Positions 49,430 to 58,353 of a stretch of DNA of 64,000 nt are shown piece after piece (positions within the stretch are counted from its first letter, which is position 1; every line of letters begins with the position of its first letter). Both the position numbers and the translations under genes were made by a program. The notes under the pieces are model-generated. The model was not told the DNA's origin, searched no databases, and saw only the letters and a program-made list of their open reading frames with translations. Source of the stretch: Natronoarchaeum mannanilyticum (lineage in GTDB: Archaea; Halobacteriota; Halobacteria; Halobacteriales; Natronoarchaeaceae); contig NZ_BAAADV010000003.1 in assembly GCF_039522665.1 (NCBI RefSeq), positions 288,124 to 352,123 of the forward strand. The letters are read 5' to 3'.

Positions 49430-49590
49430 GCTTCGACCCCCTCTCGGCCGGAGACGGCCAGCAGCGAGATGCCGATCATCACTGCCGCGACGGAAAAGGA
49501 CCGGCCCGGAAACGGCCGAGCGACGCCGACGACGTACGCCGCGACGCCGCCGACCGTCAGCGCGGCGCCGGCCGCGAATGTCGCGTTCAT
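49426..49590 (-). CDS. Small hypothetical membrane protein (54 aa) before corA
   Basis: The 54-residue protein has two hydrophobic segments (AAGAALTVGGVAAYVVGVAR and FSVAAVMIGISLLAVSG) joined by PFPGRS and an acidic end. I do not recognise it. Its stop overlaps the corA GTG, so the two are translationally coupled and it may modulate the channel. The ATG at 49590 is chosen, since the longer frame up to 49683 has a Cys/Arg-rich extension unlike a membrane protein. Confidence 0.65.
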   Translation of the reverse strand: MNATFAAGAALTVGGVAAYVVGVARPFPGRSFSVAAVMIGISLLAVSGREGVEA

Positions 49591-49718
49591 AGCGGTCGCT
49601 CGCACGCCGGGTACAAAAACGTCGGCCGCGCGGTGGCGTTCTGCCGGGCAGGATGCCGTAGTTGCCCCGCAAGCGAGCCGCAAGAATCACCACGGTCGAT
49701 CACGAAGAACGTCGGCGC

Positions 49719-50699
49719 ATGGGAGAGAAACGCGATCCGCTGCAGGAGACCGCCGACGGGGAGCAGGACCTCTACGACGTCGCCACCTGGGAGCCCAGGT
49801 CCGCGCTCGATCGCGCGGCCGTCGGGATCCACCGGGGAATAAAGCTCGTCGCGATCTACGTCGTGATCGCGCTGGCGCTCGGGTTGCTGGTAGCGCAGCT
49901 CGCCGCGAGCGGCTACGCGATCATCGGGAATCCCTCGCTGGGCGTGCTGACGCTGCTGTCGGCCGTCCCGGCGCTGGCGCTGGTCGGGTTCCTCTGGCGC
50001 GCGGACCCGACCGTCAAGGAGCCGCTGGGACCGCTCGCCGCGACGTTCTTGCTGGCCGTGCTGTTCGCGAGCTTCGCCGCCGTCCTCAACACGATCCTCC
50101 GTATTCCCTTCTCGGCGGTGCCGGTCGTCGGTACCGTACTGTTCTTCTTCCTGATCGTCGGGCCGGTCGAGGAGACGGTCAAGCTGCTGGCGGTCCGGCT
50201 GTTCGCCTACCGGGGCGACGCGTTCCGAACGGTCGTCGACGGCGCGGTGTACGGCGCCGTCGCCGGGCTGGGCTTCGCGACGATCGAGAACTCGCTGTAC
50301 ATCACGCGGGAGTTCCTCGCGGCCGCGAGCGCCGGCGGGGTGGGCCAGCAACTGGAGGTGGCCGCCGGGACGGCCACCCAGCGCGCGTTCGTCGGCCCGG
50401 GCCACGTCATCTACTCGGGCTTCGCGGGCTACTACCTCGGACTGGCGAAGTTCAACCCAGACGACGCCGGCCCGATCGTCGTCAAGGGGCTTGTGATCGC
50501 GGCGCTGATCCACGCCACGTACAACACGCTCGTCGGGTTCCTGGGGCTGTCGTTCGCGGCGCTGCTCGTGTTCATCGTCGTGTACGACGGGCTGTTCGGC
50601 TACCTGCTGTACCGGAAGCTCGCCCGCTACCGCGCCGAGTACGGCCGCGCGAGCGGCGGTCAGTCGCCGCGGCGCGCCGAGGCGACGCCCGATAACTGA
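49719..50699 (+). CDS. PrsW-family intramembrane protease
   Basis: The 326-residue protein has about eight membrane segments. The PrsW signature is present: PVEETVKLLAVR (EExxK) near 152-163, then FATIENSLYI, GPGHVIYSGFAGYYLG with a conserved His and LIHATYNTL with a second His. Together these are the family's catalytic or metal-binding set. B. subtilis PrsW cuts an anti-sigma factor, but archaeal substrates are unknown. The start at 49719 skips an upstream frame. The gene is monocistronic, with a 459-base gap downstream. Confidence 0.9.
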   Translation: MGEKRDPLQETADGEQDLYDVATWEPRSALDRAAVGIHRGIKLVAIYVVIALALGLLVAQLAASGYAIIGNPSLGVLTLLSAVPALALVGFLWRADPTVKEPLGPLAATFLLAVLFASFAAVLNTILRIPFSAVPVVGTVLFFFLIVGPVEETVKLLAVRLFAYRGDAFRTVVDGAVYGAVAGLGFATIENSLYITREFLAAASAGGVGQQLEVAAGTATQRAFVGPGHVIYSGFAGYYLGLAKFNPDDAGPIVVKGLVIAALIHATYNTLVGFLGLSFAALLVFIVVYDGLFGYLLYRKLARYRAEYGRASGGQSPRRAEATPDN

Positions 50700-51158
50700 C
50701 CGGACGCTGGATCGCAGGTGGGAGAACGAAGCTCGGCGACGCACAGATCGCGATGAGATACTCGACAAACGACCAGATATTCAACCTATATACCGACATT
50801 CTAGGAAAAATACTTTGCCGATAGTGGCGAACGACCCGACGGAGGTGTTCGATCGAGCGAAGTGACCACTCCACGACCGACGTGCGGACGCCACTGCGGG
50901 CGCACTCTCCAGATCCACTCGTCCGAACGACGCCCGCGGTTCGCGGTTCTTCCTGCCTCTCCCGGCGGAGCGGGCTGATCGACGCGGCGCGCCGATGGCT
51001 TCGGCCTCGATCCGCGCGATCCCCGACCCGCCGCGGCTTCGGATGCCACGGAGCGTGCCGGGTCGCCGCTCGTCGCCCGGGGAAACCGGCGACAGTCGAG
51101 CGGCCGAAATCCGGCGCCGGAACCCTTTTCCGCCGAAACCACCTACCCAGAACCAATC
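50700..51158. other. 459-base intergenic region with an AT-rich patch
   Basis: The gap lies between the prsW-like gene and sufU. The stretch 50756-50818 is much more AT-rich than its surroundings and holds CCTATATACCG, a TATA-like sequence about 360 bases before sufU. An RNA starting there would make a long sufU leader or a separate small RNA. The ORFs in this gap are Arg-rich shadows, except a 23-codon frame from 50753 that I cannot support. Confidence 0.4.
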
Positions 51159-51578
<420 letters not shown>

Positions 51579-51587
51579 CGACGTCGC

Positions 51588-51593
51588 TTTTTT
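51588..51593 (+). terminator. T6 tract after sufU
   Basis: Six T residues 10-15 bases after the sufU stop make a likely archaeal terminator. Confidence 0.5.
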
Positions 51594-51621
51594 GGTCGCG
51601 ATCGGCGGTTCGGTCCGCGGC

Positions 51622-52434
51622 TCAGAGCATCACTTCGCCGTCCCTGAGTAGATCGTTCTCGGTCCGCCTGGCCTCCGCGCCGGCGTCGACGAGCCGGGGC
51701 GTCTCGATCGATTCCGAGAACCTGTCGGGGTCCGGCTCGACGCGCCGGAGCATCGTCGAGAACGTCGAGTCGCGGCGCCCGCCCGCCATGACGATACCGC
51801 CGTATTTTCGCTCCTCGAACGCACTCTCGTCGGGGTCGGGAAACTCGTCGCGGATGATCTGGGCGGTCTCCCGGAGGTACTTCGCGGCCTGTTTCTGCGA
51901 GTATCGACTCTCCTCGTAGTAGGTCTCGACGTGATCGTCGTCCAGCTCCTCCGAGAGGTGGGCCGGCGACTCGTAGAGCACCGACTCCGTCGTCGCGTGC
52001 CCGCTGGCGAACCGGATGTTCACGGTGAAGCTGTTGGGATACCGGACGATGACCGGGAAAAACAGCATCTCCGTGACGGTGGCACGCTGCTGAATCCGCC
52101 AGAGTCCCTCGAGATAGTACGACGCCAGTCGCCCGACCCGGTCGTCGCGCTCGCCGCGCTGGGCGGCTCTCGCGACCGTCTCGTAGTCCTCGCCCGCGAA
52201 TCGTTCGAGGCGCCGCTCGAAGCTCTCGGCGACGCGTTCCAGTTCCCGCTCGTAGGCTTCGAGGAGAGGAACGTCCGGATCCGCGAGCAGTTCGGCCTTC
52301 CGCTCCCGCCCCTCCGCGACCGCCATCATGTTCTCGTGGAACAGCCGCTCGGCGTCGGCGTCGGGCAGCGGCGTCCTGACGGCGTTGTGGTGCAGGACGG
52401 AGGCGTCGCCGTTGAACCGCTGCCGCTCTTCCAT
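51622..52434 (-). CDS. Hypothetical haloarchaeal protein (270 aa)
   Basis: The 270-residue protein is soluble, charged and largely helical in its first half (LFHENMMAVAEGRERKAELL to RRLERFAGEDYETVARAAQR), with a beta-rich middle (LFFPVIVRYPNSFTVNIRFA) and a long charged tail (ARRTENDLLRDGEVML). I do not recognise a family. The ATG at 52434 is used; the frame also runs from a TTG at 52461. It converges with sufU. Base composition and codon use match its neighbours. Confidence 0.65.
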   Translation of the reverse strand: MEERQRFNGDASVLHHNAVRTPLPDADAERLFHENMMAVAEGRERKAELLADPDVPLLEAYERELERVAESFERRLERFAGEDYETVARAAQRGERDDRVGRLASYYLEGLWRIQQRATVTEMLFFPVIVRYPNSFTVNIRFASGHATTESVLYESPAHLSEELDDDHVETYYEESRYSQKQAAKYLRETAQIIRDEFPDPDESAFEERKYGGIVMAGGRRDSTFSTMLRRVEPDPDRFSESIETPRLVDAGAEARRTENDLLRDGEVML

Positions 52435-52496
52435 GCGAGAGCCTTGTAACCGAGGCGTCAAGAATCGGACGGGACGTGTGTTACCAGTCGTCGGAG

Positions 52497-52548
52497 TCGC
52501 GCTACGGCTCGAGGAGCGGGGATCGCGCTACGGCTCGACGAGCGGCGA
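52497..52548. repeat. Tandem 26-base repeat
   Basis: Two 26-base units (52497-52522 and 52523-52548) of the form TCGCGCTACGGCTCGA-G follow each other with two differences. They sit between the hypothetical gene and the winged-helix gene. Confidence 0.5.
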
Positions 52549-52572
52549 TCGAGACCCCGCCTTCGCGCCGGA

Positions 52573-52797
52573 TCAGCGCGGCCGACAGCGGAACGCGTTG
52601 CCGCGGCGCTCGACGTGCTCGCGGCTGTGGAGCGTGTCGAGGATGCTCATGAGCGCGATCTTCTTGAGCCCGAGCGCGTGCTGGATGTCCGCGACGGTGC
52701 TCCACCCCGCCGTCGAGAGGTGGAGGTACACCAGCTTCGCGCGGGGCGAGTCCAGCTCGTCGGGAACGCGCGCGGCGGTGGCTCCGGGCTGTTGCAT
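52573..52797 (-). CDS. Small winged-helix (MarR-like) protein
   Basis: The 74-residue protein is a compact winged helix: LDSPRAKLVYLHLSTAGWST, the recognition segment VADIQHALGLKKIALMSILD and the wing SREHVERRGNAFRCRPR. The LGLKKIALMSILDTL helix fits the second helix of MarR/ArsR-like domains. There is no dimerisation extension. Similar short haloarchaeal proteins are presumed DNA-binding. It lies between two minus-strand genes of unrelated role. The start is the Met of MQQPGATAARVP. Confidence 0.78.
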   Translation of the reverse strand: MQQPGATAARVPDELDSPRAKLVYLHLSTAGWSTVADIQHALGLKKIALMSILDTLHSREHVERRGNAFRCRPR

Positions 52798-52896
52798 GGT
52801 TCGTGTGAAACTACCGAGGGATCGAGCTAAAAACGTATGTGGGCGTTTGGGCCGATCCGGTTTCCGAATGGTTGCGTCGCCGAGCGCGCAGGACGG

Positions 52897-54018
52897 TCAG
52901 ATGAACTCGACGCCGCTGGTGATCGCGACGTACAGCGCGGCGTACTGAAAGGCGTTGAACGCGCCGTGGATCAGCGCCGGGATGACGACGTTTTCGGTGC
53001 GAGCGAAGGCGAAGCCCAGCACGATCGACAGCGGAACGATCAGCAGGAGACTGCCGATCGTCTCGAGCAAGCCGCCGGTGGCGTACGCCGGGAAGTGAAC
53101 CAGGGCGAACAGCGCGCTGGTCACCAGCACCGCGCCGGTCCGAGAGAACGAGTCGTACAGCGACTTCTGGATCACGTTGCGGTACAGCAGTTCCTCGCCG
53201 GGGCCGACCAGCAGCACCGAGGGGAGGATCAGCCACAGCAGGATTGCGGGGTCGTTCTCGCGGGCGGTCTGGACGATCCCGTGCTCGGCCGATGAGAAAC
53301 CCAGTACGTCGATCAACTCGGCGCCGACGAGCAACACGAGCAGCAGGACGACGAACCCGCCGACGCCGTAGACGACGTCGCGAGTGTCGGGCCAGTCGAC
53401 GTCGAGAAAGCCGAGGCCGCGGTCGGTGCCGTCCAGATAGCCCAGCACGACGGTTGCGCTACCCAGCCCGGTCGCGACCGTGCTGAGCAGGATTCGCGTG
53501 CCGGGAGTCGTCGAGCCGGCGACGCCCGCGGCGATCGAGACCAGCAGCGTGTTCCAGAGCGTGATCCCCAGCAGCCCGAGGACGCCGACGATCGTCCCCG
53601 TGACGGTCAGCTGCACGCGGTCGAGCACGTCGTCGGCGTCGAAGCCGAGTCCGTCGACGAGCGCGGCGAGACCGGCGACGGCGCCGGCGGCGACTGCGAC
53701 GGTGGGCCAGACGCCCGGATCGTCGCCAGCGCCGACCGTCCGGACGGCGACGCCGAGGGCGTACAGGGCGACGGCGACGCTCGCGACGCCGGCGGCGAGG
53801 CTCACCTCTATCCGGCCGAGGAGCTCGTACCGGCGGGCGAGAAACGCCGCGATCGCGGCCAGCGCCAGCGCCGCCGCGATCGGCGTCAGGCTGGCCGATT
53901 CACCGGCGATGGGGATTTCGGCGGTCAGCGTCCCCGAATCCGGCCACGGCTGGAGCGCCGCGACGAGCGCGAGCCCGGAGAGGACGAGGCCGACGCCGGA
54001 GGCGTACCGTTCGCTCAT
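52897..54018 (-). CDS. CPBP family intramembrane metalloprotease (CAAX protease-like)
   Basis: The 373-residue protein has about ten membrane segments. The CPBP motifs lie in the C-terminal third: GPGEELLYRNVIQK (EExxxR), ALFALVHFPAYATG and PALIHGAFNAFQYA, supplying the Glu and His residues of the active site. The N-terminal half is a separate membrane region with no motif. CPBP proteins are linked to CAAX processing or bacteriocin immunity, but in archaea the role is unknown. The start at 54018 is the first Met of MSERYASGVG. Confidence 0.9.
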   Translation of the reverse strand: MSERYASGVGLVLSGLALVAALQPWPDSGTLTAEIPIAGESASLTPIAAALALAAIAAFLARRYELLGRIEVSLAAGVASVAVALYALGVAVRTVGAGDDPGVWPTVAVAAGAVAGLAALVDGLGFDADDVLDRVQLTVTGTIVGVLGLLGITLWNTLLVSIAAGVAGSTTPGTRILLSTVATGLGSATVVLGYLDGTDRGLGFLDVDWPDTRDVVYGVGGFVVLLLVLLVGAELIDVLGFSSAEHGIVQTARENDPAILLWLILPSVLLVGPGEELLYRNVIQKSLYDSFSRTGAVLVTSALFALVHFPAYATGGLLETIGSLLLIVPLSIVLGFAFARTENVVIPALIHGAFNAFQYAALYVAITSGVEFI

Positions 54019-54140
54019 GCTCCAACGCAGAGGCGTCGCTACCAAAGAACCAGCGTTATCGGATCCGCGAGGTGACGCCGTCGCACGGGACGACGCCTGT
54101 AGTCGTCACGACGACGCGGGCGGCCGTCACGACGACGCCG

Positions 54141-55436
54141 TCACTCCACGAGCAGTTGCTCTTTGTCCTCGACGGCGTCGGCTTCGGGGTACTCGCCCTC
54201 GGCGCCGAGCAGCCCGCGCGCGGCGTTTTTACCCCACTCGACGGCGGGCTGGACGAACGTGTCGACGCCGTGGAGCTCGCCCGCCAGCACGCAGGCGGCT
54301 TCCATGCCGTAGAGCAACTGGCCCAGTCCGCGCTCGTCGACGCGGTCGAGCTCGACGCGGACGTTCGGGCGCCCCGCCGCGGCGAGGCTGGCCTCGGTCG
54401 CCTCGAACTCGGCGTCGAGCAGCTCGCCCAGCGTGGCGTCGCCCAGATACGACAGTCCCTCGACGTCCGTCTCGGGGATCGTCCGGTCGGCGCGCTCGCG
54501 CGGCCGGACGAACGTGACCATCGTGTTGCGCGGGCCCGCCCGGTAGAGCTGGAGCTGAGAGTGCTGATCGGTCGCGCCCAGCGCGCGCACCGGCGTCTGT
54601 CCCAGCCCGTCCTTGCCGAGACTCTCGGCCCACAGCTGCGCGTACCACTCGGCGTACGTCTCCAGCCCCTCGGCGTAGGGCAGCATCGCGTTGATCGAGG
54701 CGCCCCGGTTGTCCAGCGCGTAGGTCGTGGCGCCGTAGGCGTACGCCGGCGATTCGAACAGCGAGCCCGACAGGTTCCGGGCGACGTCGCGGCCGCCCGC
54801 CAGCAGCGCCTCGACGTCGTCGCCGCGGATCGCCGCCGCGGCGAGGCCCACCGTCGATAACACCGAGAATCGGCCCGGGACACCATCAGGAACCTTCAGC
54901 ACGGGCAGGTCGTGGGTGTCGGCCAGATCCCGCAGCGGCCCCGCCTCGCCGGTCGTGACGACTGTGCGCTCCGTCCAGTCGACGCCCGCGTCCTCGAACG
55001 CCTCGCGGACGACCAGAAAGTTCGCCAGCGTCTCGGCCGTGGTCCCCGAGCGCGAGACGACGTTGATCGCGGTGTCGGCGAGCGGAAGCCCCTCGAGGAG
55101 GTCGTTCGTGTGCTCGGGATCGACGTTGTCGAGCACGTGCGTCTCGACGTCGCTGTCGAGCGCGTCGGCCAGCGTGGCGGCACCCAGCGCGGAGCCGCCG
55201 ATACCGACGATCACCAGCGCCTCGGCGTCCGCGACCGGCTCGACGGTCGCCGTGATCGCGTCGGGATCGGCCGTCTCGGGCAGGTTCAGCGCCGCGTAGC
55301 CGTGCTCGTCGTTCGCTCGTCCCCGCTCGATGCGCTCGTGGGCCGCCGCCACGTCCTCGTCGAGGCGTTCCAGCGACGCCCGCGAGACGCCCGGCGAGGC
55401 GACCGACGACAGCGCGTTACCCAGATCGACGTACAT
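54141..55436 (-). CDS. pgi: Glucose-6-phosphate isomerase
   Basis: Pgi interconverts glucose 6-phosphate and fructose 6-phosphate. The 431-residue protein has the SIS-type motifs: ALVIVGIGGSALGAATLADA, INVVSRSGTTAETLANF and, further on, GLETYAEWYAQLWAESLGKD and ALGATDQHSQLQLYRAGP, and ends VEDKEQLLVE. The length fits haloarchaeal PGI (shorter than bacterial enzymes). The start at 55436 is the Met of MYVDLGNALSS. An acidic region between domains is small. The gene is monocistronic, between the CPBP gene and a divergent membrane gene. Confidence 0.95.
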   Translation of the reverse strand: MYVDLGNALSSVASPGVSRASLERLDEDVAAAHERIERGRANDEHGYAALNLPETADPDAITATVEPVADAEALVIVGIGGSALGAATLADALDSDVETHVLDNVDPEHTNDLLEGLPLADTAINVVSRSGTTAETLANFLVVREAFEDAGVDWTERTVVTTGEAGPLRDLADTHDLPVLKVPDGVPGRFSVLSTVGLAAAAIRGDDVEALLAGGRDVARNLSGSLFESPAYAYGATTYALDNRGASINAMLPYAEGLETYAEWYAQLWAESLGKDGLGQTPVRALGATDQHSQLQLYRAGPRNTMVTFVRPRERADRTIPETDVEGLSYLGDATLGELLDAEFEATEASLAAAGRPNVRVELDRVDERGLGQLLYGMEAACVLAGELHGVDTFVQPAVEWGKNAARGLLGAEGEYPEADAVEDKEQLLVE

Positions 55437-55585
55437 ACGCGAACCCTGAGCGCCGGGAGAGAAAAACCCGCCGGGGTGAGTTTGCGGAGGGCGTCGCAGG
55501 CCAACCGGTCGGACCGACCCCCGAGAGCGGTCTCCGGCGACCGACACCGCGGCGTTTAACCCCGGTCCGCCCCAAGTTTCGCGGA

Positions 55586-56239
55586 ATGACCGACGGCGAC
55601 GTCAGTAACGGGGCGGACGGCGATGCCGCGGCCGCGGACGGCGGTACCGGAGACGCCGCGACGCCGGACGGCGGAGCTGCAGGCGCCACGGCCGCGGACG
55701 GCGGGACGGTCGACGCCGACGCCGCGGACGACGACCGGTCGGCGTCGTACAGCGCGCTCCGCCGGGCGCTCGGACGGTCGCGACGGGAGAGCGAGTCGCT
55801 GACGCTGCGGACGTACGTATGGGTCAGCGCGCTGGTCGGCCTGCTGTTGGTGCTGACGGTCCTGCTGGCGCTGCCGGTCTGGATCGCCGAGACGGTGGGT
55901 CACACCGCACTCAACAAGATTTCTCGGGGCGTGTTGCCAGTGGTAGTGCTGGGCCTGCTCGTGCCGCTGTTCGCGCCCGCCGTCTACGTCGCCCGGAACC
56001 ACCGGCGAGGAACCGCAACGCGGCGTCGCGACGCCGCGCTGGGGGTGGCGGGCTACTTGTACGTGTTCTCGATCTACCTCGCGCTGGTCGTCTCGGCGCC
56101 CGCGGAGTTCCGATCGGAACCGTCCGGCGCGCTCGCGCCGGCGATCGAACTCGCCTACTCGCTGCCGCCGCTGTACAGCCTGGCGGTGCCGATCCTGGGC
56201 GCGCTGGTGATCGCTCTGGTCCAGCGGGTCGTCCGGTAG
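55586..56239 (+). CDS. Hypothetical membrane protein with Asp/Ala-rich N-terminus (217 aa)
   Basis: The protein has a low-complexity start of about 55 residues (Ala/Asp/Gly repeats: ADGGTGDAATPDGGAAGATA), then about four membrane segments (YVWVSALVGLLLVLTVLLAL, PVVVLGLLVPLFAPAVYVAR, GVAGYLYVFSIYLALVVSAP and SLAVPILGALVIALVQRVVR). I do not recognise the family. It diverges from pgi with a 149-base gap. The DGG/ADGG repeats of the tail come from short GGACGGCGG-type DNA repeats at 55612-55720. Confidence 0.65.
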   Translation: MTDGDVSNGADGDAAAADGGTGDAATPDGGAAGATAADGGTVDADAADDDRSASYSALRRALGRSRRESESLTLRTYVWVSALVGLLLVLTVLLALPVWIAETVGHTALNKISRGVLPVVVLGLLVPLFAPAVYVARNHRRGTATRRRDAALGVAGYLYVFSIYLALVVSAPAEFRSEPSGALAPAIELAYSLPPLYSLAVPILGALVIALVQRVVR

Positions 56240-56351
56240 CGGCGCCGGGACCGGCCGACGCCGGCGTCGGCGCGCCCGGCGGGACGCCGCAACCGATCCG
56301 GCCGACGCCGCCTCGAAAGCCCGAAGTGTGCGCCGGCGCCTACACGACCGT

Positions 56352-56825
56352 ATGACCGAGAAGACCGGAACCTTCCTCGTCACGCACGCCGACGAGGGGT
56401 CGGCGGTGTTGCGCGACGTGAGCGACGGGCAGGTCCACACGATGGCGTCGAACCCGGACGTGGAAGAACGGGACGTCCTCGAGGCGACGATCCGTCCCCA
56501 GCCGCCGATGGAGGTCGCCTGGGAGGTCGTCGAGGTCGAGGAGCGGCGCGCCGTCGAACTCGTCGACACCGACCTCTCGCCGACGACGCAGGCGATGGAG
56601 ATCGCCGCCGAACAGGCCGTCGGCGAGGTCGAGCGCGTCGATCGCGCCGGCGACGGCGAGATTCACGTGCTGTCGGTGCCGCCCGAGCGCACCGCCGACG
56701 CCGCCGCGGACGTGCTCGACGATACGGGAACTCTCGAACGCGCCGCGCGGCTCGGCGCCGTCCGCGTCGAGGTCAGGGCCGACGACGACGAGGGCGTCGT
56801 GAACGTGCGCTACCTGCCGGACTGA
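56352..56825 (+). CDS. Conserved haloarchaeal protein (DUF5812-like)
   Basis: The 157-residue protein begins MTEKTGTFLVTHADEGSAVL, with LRDVSDGQVHTMASNPDVEE, DVLEATIRPQPPMEVAWEVV and QAMEIAAEQAVGEVERVDRA. I recall this as DUF5812, a conserved haloarchaeal family of unknown function; the beta-rich first half resembles an OB-like or S1-like fold. No membrane segment is present. It faces the next gene (56831) end to end with a five-base gap. Confidence 0.78.
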   Translation: MTEKTGTFLVTHADEGSAVLRDVSDGQVHTMASNPDVEERDVLEATIRPQPPMEVAWEVVEVEERRAVELVDTDLSPTTQAMEIAAEQAVGEVERVDRAGDGEIHVLSVPPERTADAAADVLDDTGTLERAARLGAVRVEVRADDDEGVVNVRYLPD

Positions 56826-56830
56826 CTCGG

Positions 56831-57184
56831 TCAGTCCGACCCCGGCGGTTCGTTCGCCGTCGACGGGCCGCCGGCGCTCTGGACGCGCCAGCTCCCCTCG
56901 ATCCCGCAGGCCTCGCGCACCTCGAAGTCGAACGCGGTGTCGGCGTCGACCGTCGAACCTCCCTCGACGCGCTCGACCCGAAGCGGGACGTCCAGCGTGT
57001 TGCCACAGCAGCCCACGCCGACGAACTCCTCCCAGACGTCGCCCTCCTGGGCAGTCTCACGGGTGCGCCGGAGGAACGCCCGGAACGACGAGCGGTCGAC
57101 CTGGCGGCGGCCCCAGTCGCTGAGGTCGGCTGGGTAGGAGACGACCACGCGCGTCGCGGCGTCGGTGCGAGGTTCTGTGCTCAT
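56831..57184 (-). CDS. Hypothetical haloarchaeal protein with GCCGN motif (117 aa)
   Basis: The 117-residue protein is a compact soluble domain: TRVVVSYPADLSDWGRRQVD, SSFRAFLRRTRETAQEGDVW, FVGVGCCGNTLDVPLRVERV and FEVREACGIEGSWRVQSAGG. The pair Cys-Cys and the nearby Cys near the end could bind a metal or form a redox site, but this is inference. I do not recognise the family. The start is the Met at 57184. It ends five bases from the convergent DUF5812-like gene. Confidence 0.68.
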   Translation of the reverse strand: MSTEPRTDAATRVVVSYPADLSDWGRRQVDRSSFRAFLRRTRETAQEGDVWEEFVGVGCCGNTLDVPLRVERVEGGSTVDADTAFDFEVREACGIEGSWRVQSAGGPSTANEPPGSD

Positions 57185-57257
57185 ACGCGCGCTACGGTCC
57201 CGACCGGCATAGGTTCGACGCCCGACGCCTTTTGCCCCGTCTCTCGAACTGGGGACC

Positions 57258-58289
57258 ATGGGGGACGACGGGACGGAGCGTCGATTCGAAGCGCTCGACG
57301 ACGGGGCGGGAGTCAGGACCGACGGCTGCGACGCCGAGCGCGTGCTCGTGTTGAACCCGGCTGCCGGAACCGGCGACCACGTCGCCGAGGTGCGCTCGCG
57401 CGCCGCCGAACACGGGTTCGACGTCCGCGAGACCGAGGGCGAGGGCGACGCCGTCGAGTTCGCCCGCGAGGCCGCGGCGGCGGGCGCGTCAGTCGTGGCG
57501 GCGGCGGGCGGCGACGGGACGCTCAACGAGGTCGTCCGCGGTATCCAGGCGGCGGAGAAACTCGGCGAGGTCGCGTTCGCGGTCGTTCCCGCCGGGACGG
57601 GCAACAACTTCGCGTCGAACGTCGGCATCGGCGGGATCGCCGACGCGTTCCGGGCGATAGAGCGGGGCGAAGTCAGGGAGATCGATGTCGGGACGGCCAA
57701 CGACGGGCTCTTCCTGAACTCCTGCGTGGCCGGGCTGACCGCCGACGCCAGCGCGGCGACCGACAGCGAGATGAAAGAGCGGCTGGGCGTGCTCGCGTAC
57801 GTGCTGACGACGATCCGGCACCTGCCGGACTACGACGGGCTGCCGCTGCGCGTCCGGACCGACGAGGTGGTCGACGAGGCGATCGAACCGGCCGACGCCG
57901 AGCCCGACGCCGACGCGACGGCGCGCGATCCCGACTGGGAGGGCCGGGCGCTGATGGTGCTGATCGGCAACGCCCGGCGGTTCCCCGGGCAGGGATGGCC
58001 CGCGCCGGGAAACGCCGAAGACGGGCTGCTGGACGTGACCGTCGTCGCCGGCCAGCCCTCCGGCGACCTGCTCGGAGACGGCGCGCTCGGCCGGCTGCTC
58101 GCCGGCGAGGAGACGGCGATGCACCGGCTCCGGGCGCCCGCGCTCTCGATCGAGTCGCTCGACGACGAGCCGATCCAGTTCAGCCTCGACGGCGAGATGG
58201 TGTCGACGCCGTCGCTCGACGTTTCGATCGAGCGGCGACGGCTCCCGCTGTTCGTCGGCGAGGGGTACGATCCGGAGCCGACCTCGTGA
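57258..58289 (+). CDS. Diacylglycerol kinase-like lipid kinase
   Basis: The 343-residue protein begins with an acidic tail, then VLVLNPAAGTGDHVAEVRSR (nucleotide region), VVAAAGGDGTLNEVVRGIQA (GGDGT) and AVVPAGTGNNFASNVGI. The C-terminal half ends in the conserved FSLDGEMVSTPSLDVSIERR. This is the DagK/YegS family, which phosphorylates lipids such as diacylglycerol or, in archaea, possibly archaetidyl-type polar lipids; the substrate here is unknown. An acidic insertion (about 215-231) is visible. The gene lies before idi, 64 bases away. Confidence 0.9.
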   Translation: MGDDGTERRFEALDDGAGVRTDGCDAERVLVLNPAAGTGDHVAEVRSRAAEHGFDVRETEGEGDAVEFAREAAAAGASVVAAAGGDGTLNEVVRGIQAAEKLGEVAFAVVPAGTGNNFASNVGIGGIADAFRAIERGEVREIDVGTANDGLFLNSCVAGLTADASAATDSEMKERLGVLAYVLTTIRHLPDYDGLPLRVRTDEVVDEAIEPADAEPDADATARDPDWEGRALMVLIGNARRFPGQGWPAPGNAEDGLLDVTVVAGQPSGDLLGDGALGRLLAGEETAMHRLRAPALSIESLDDEPIQFSLDGEMVSTPSLDVSIERRRLPLFVGEGYDPEPTS

Positions 58290-58353
58290 ATCCGTCACAG
58301 TGAGCCACGAAGAACCGAAGGGAGTTTCAATCCGGTCGGAGATGATAGCCGTA

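Noticed and set aside
50753-50824. 23-codon frame in the AT-rich patch
   Set aside because: Too short and without any RBS, conservation or composition signal to call a gene.
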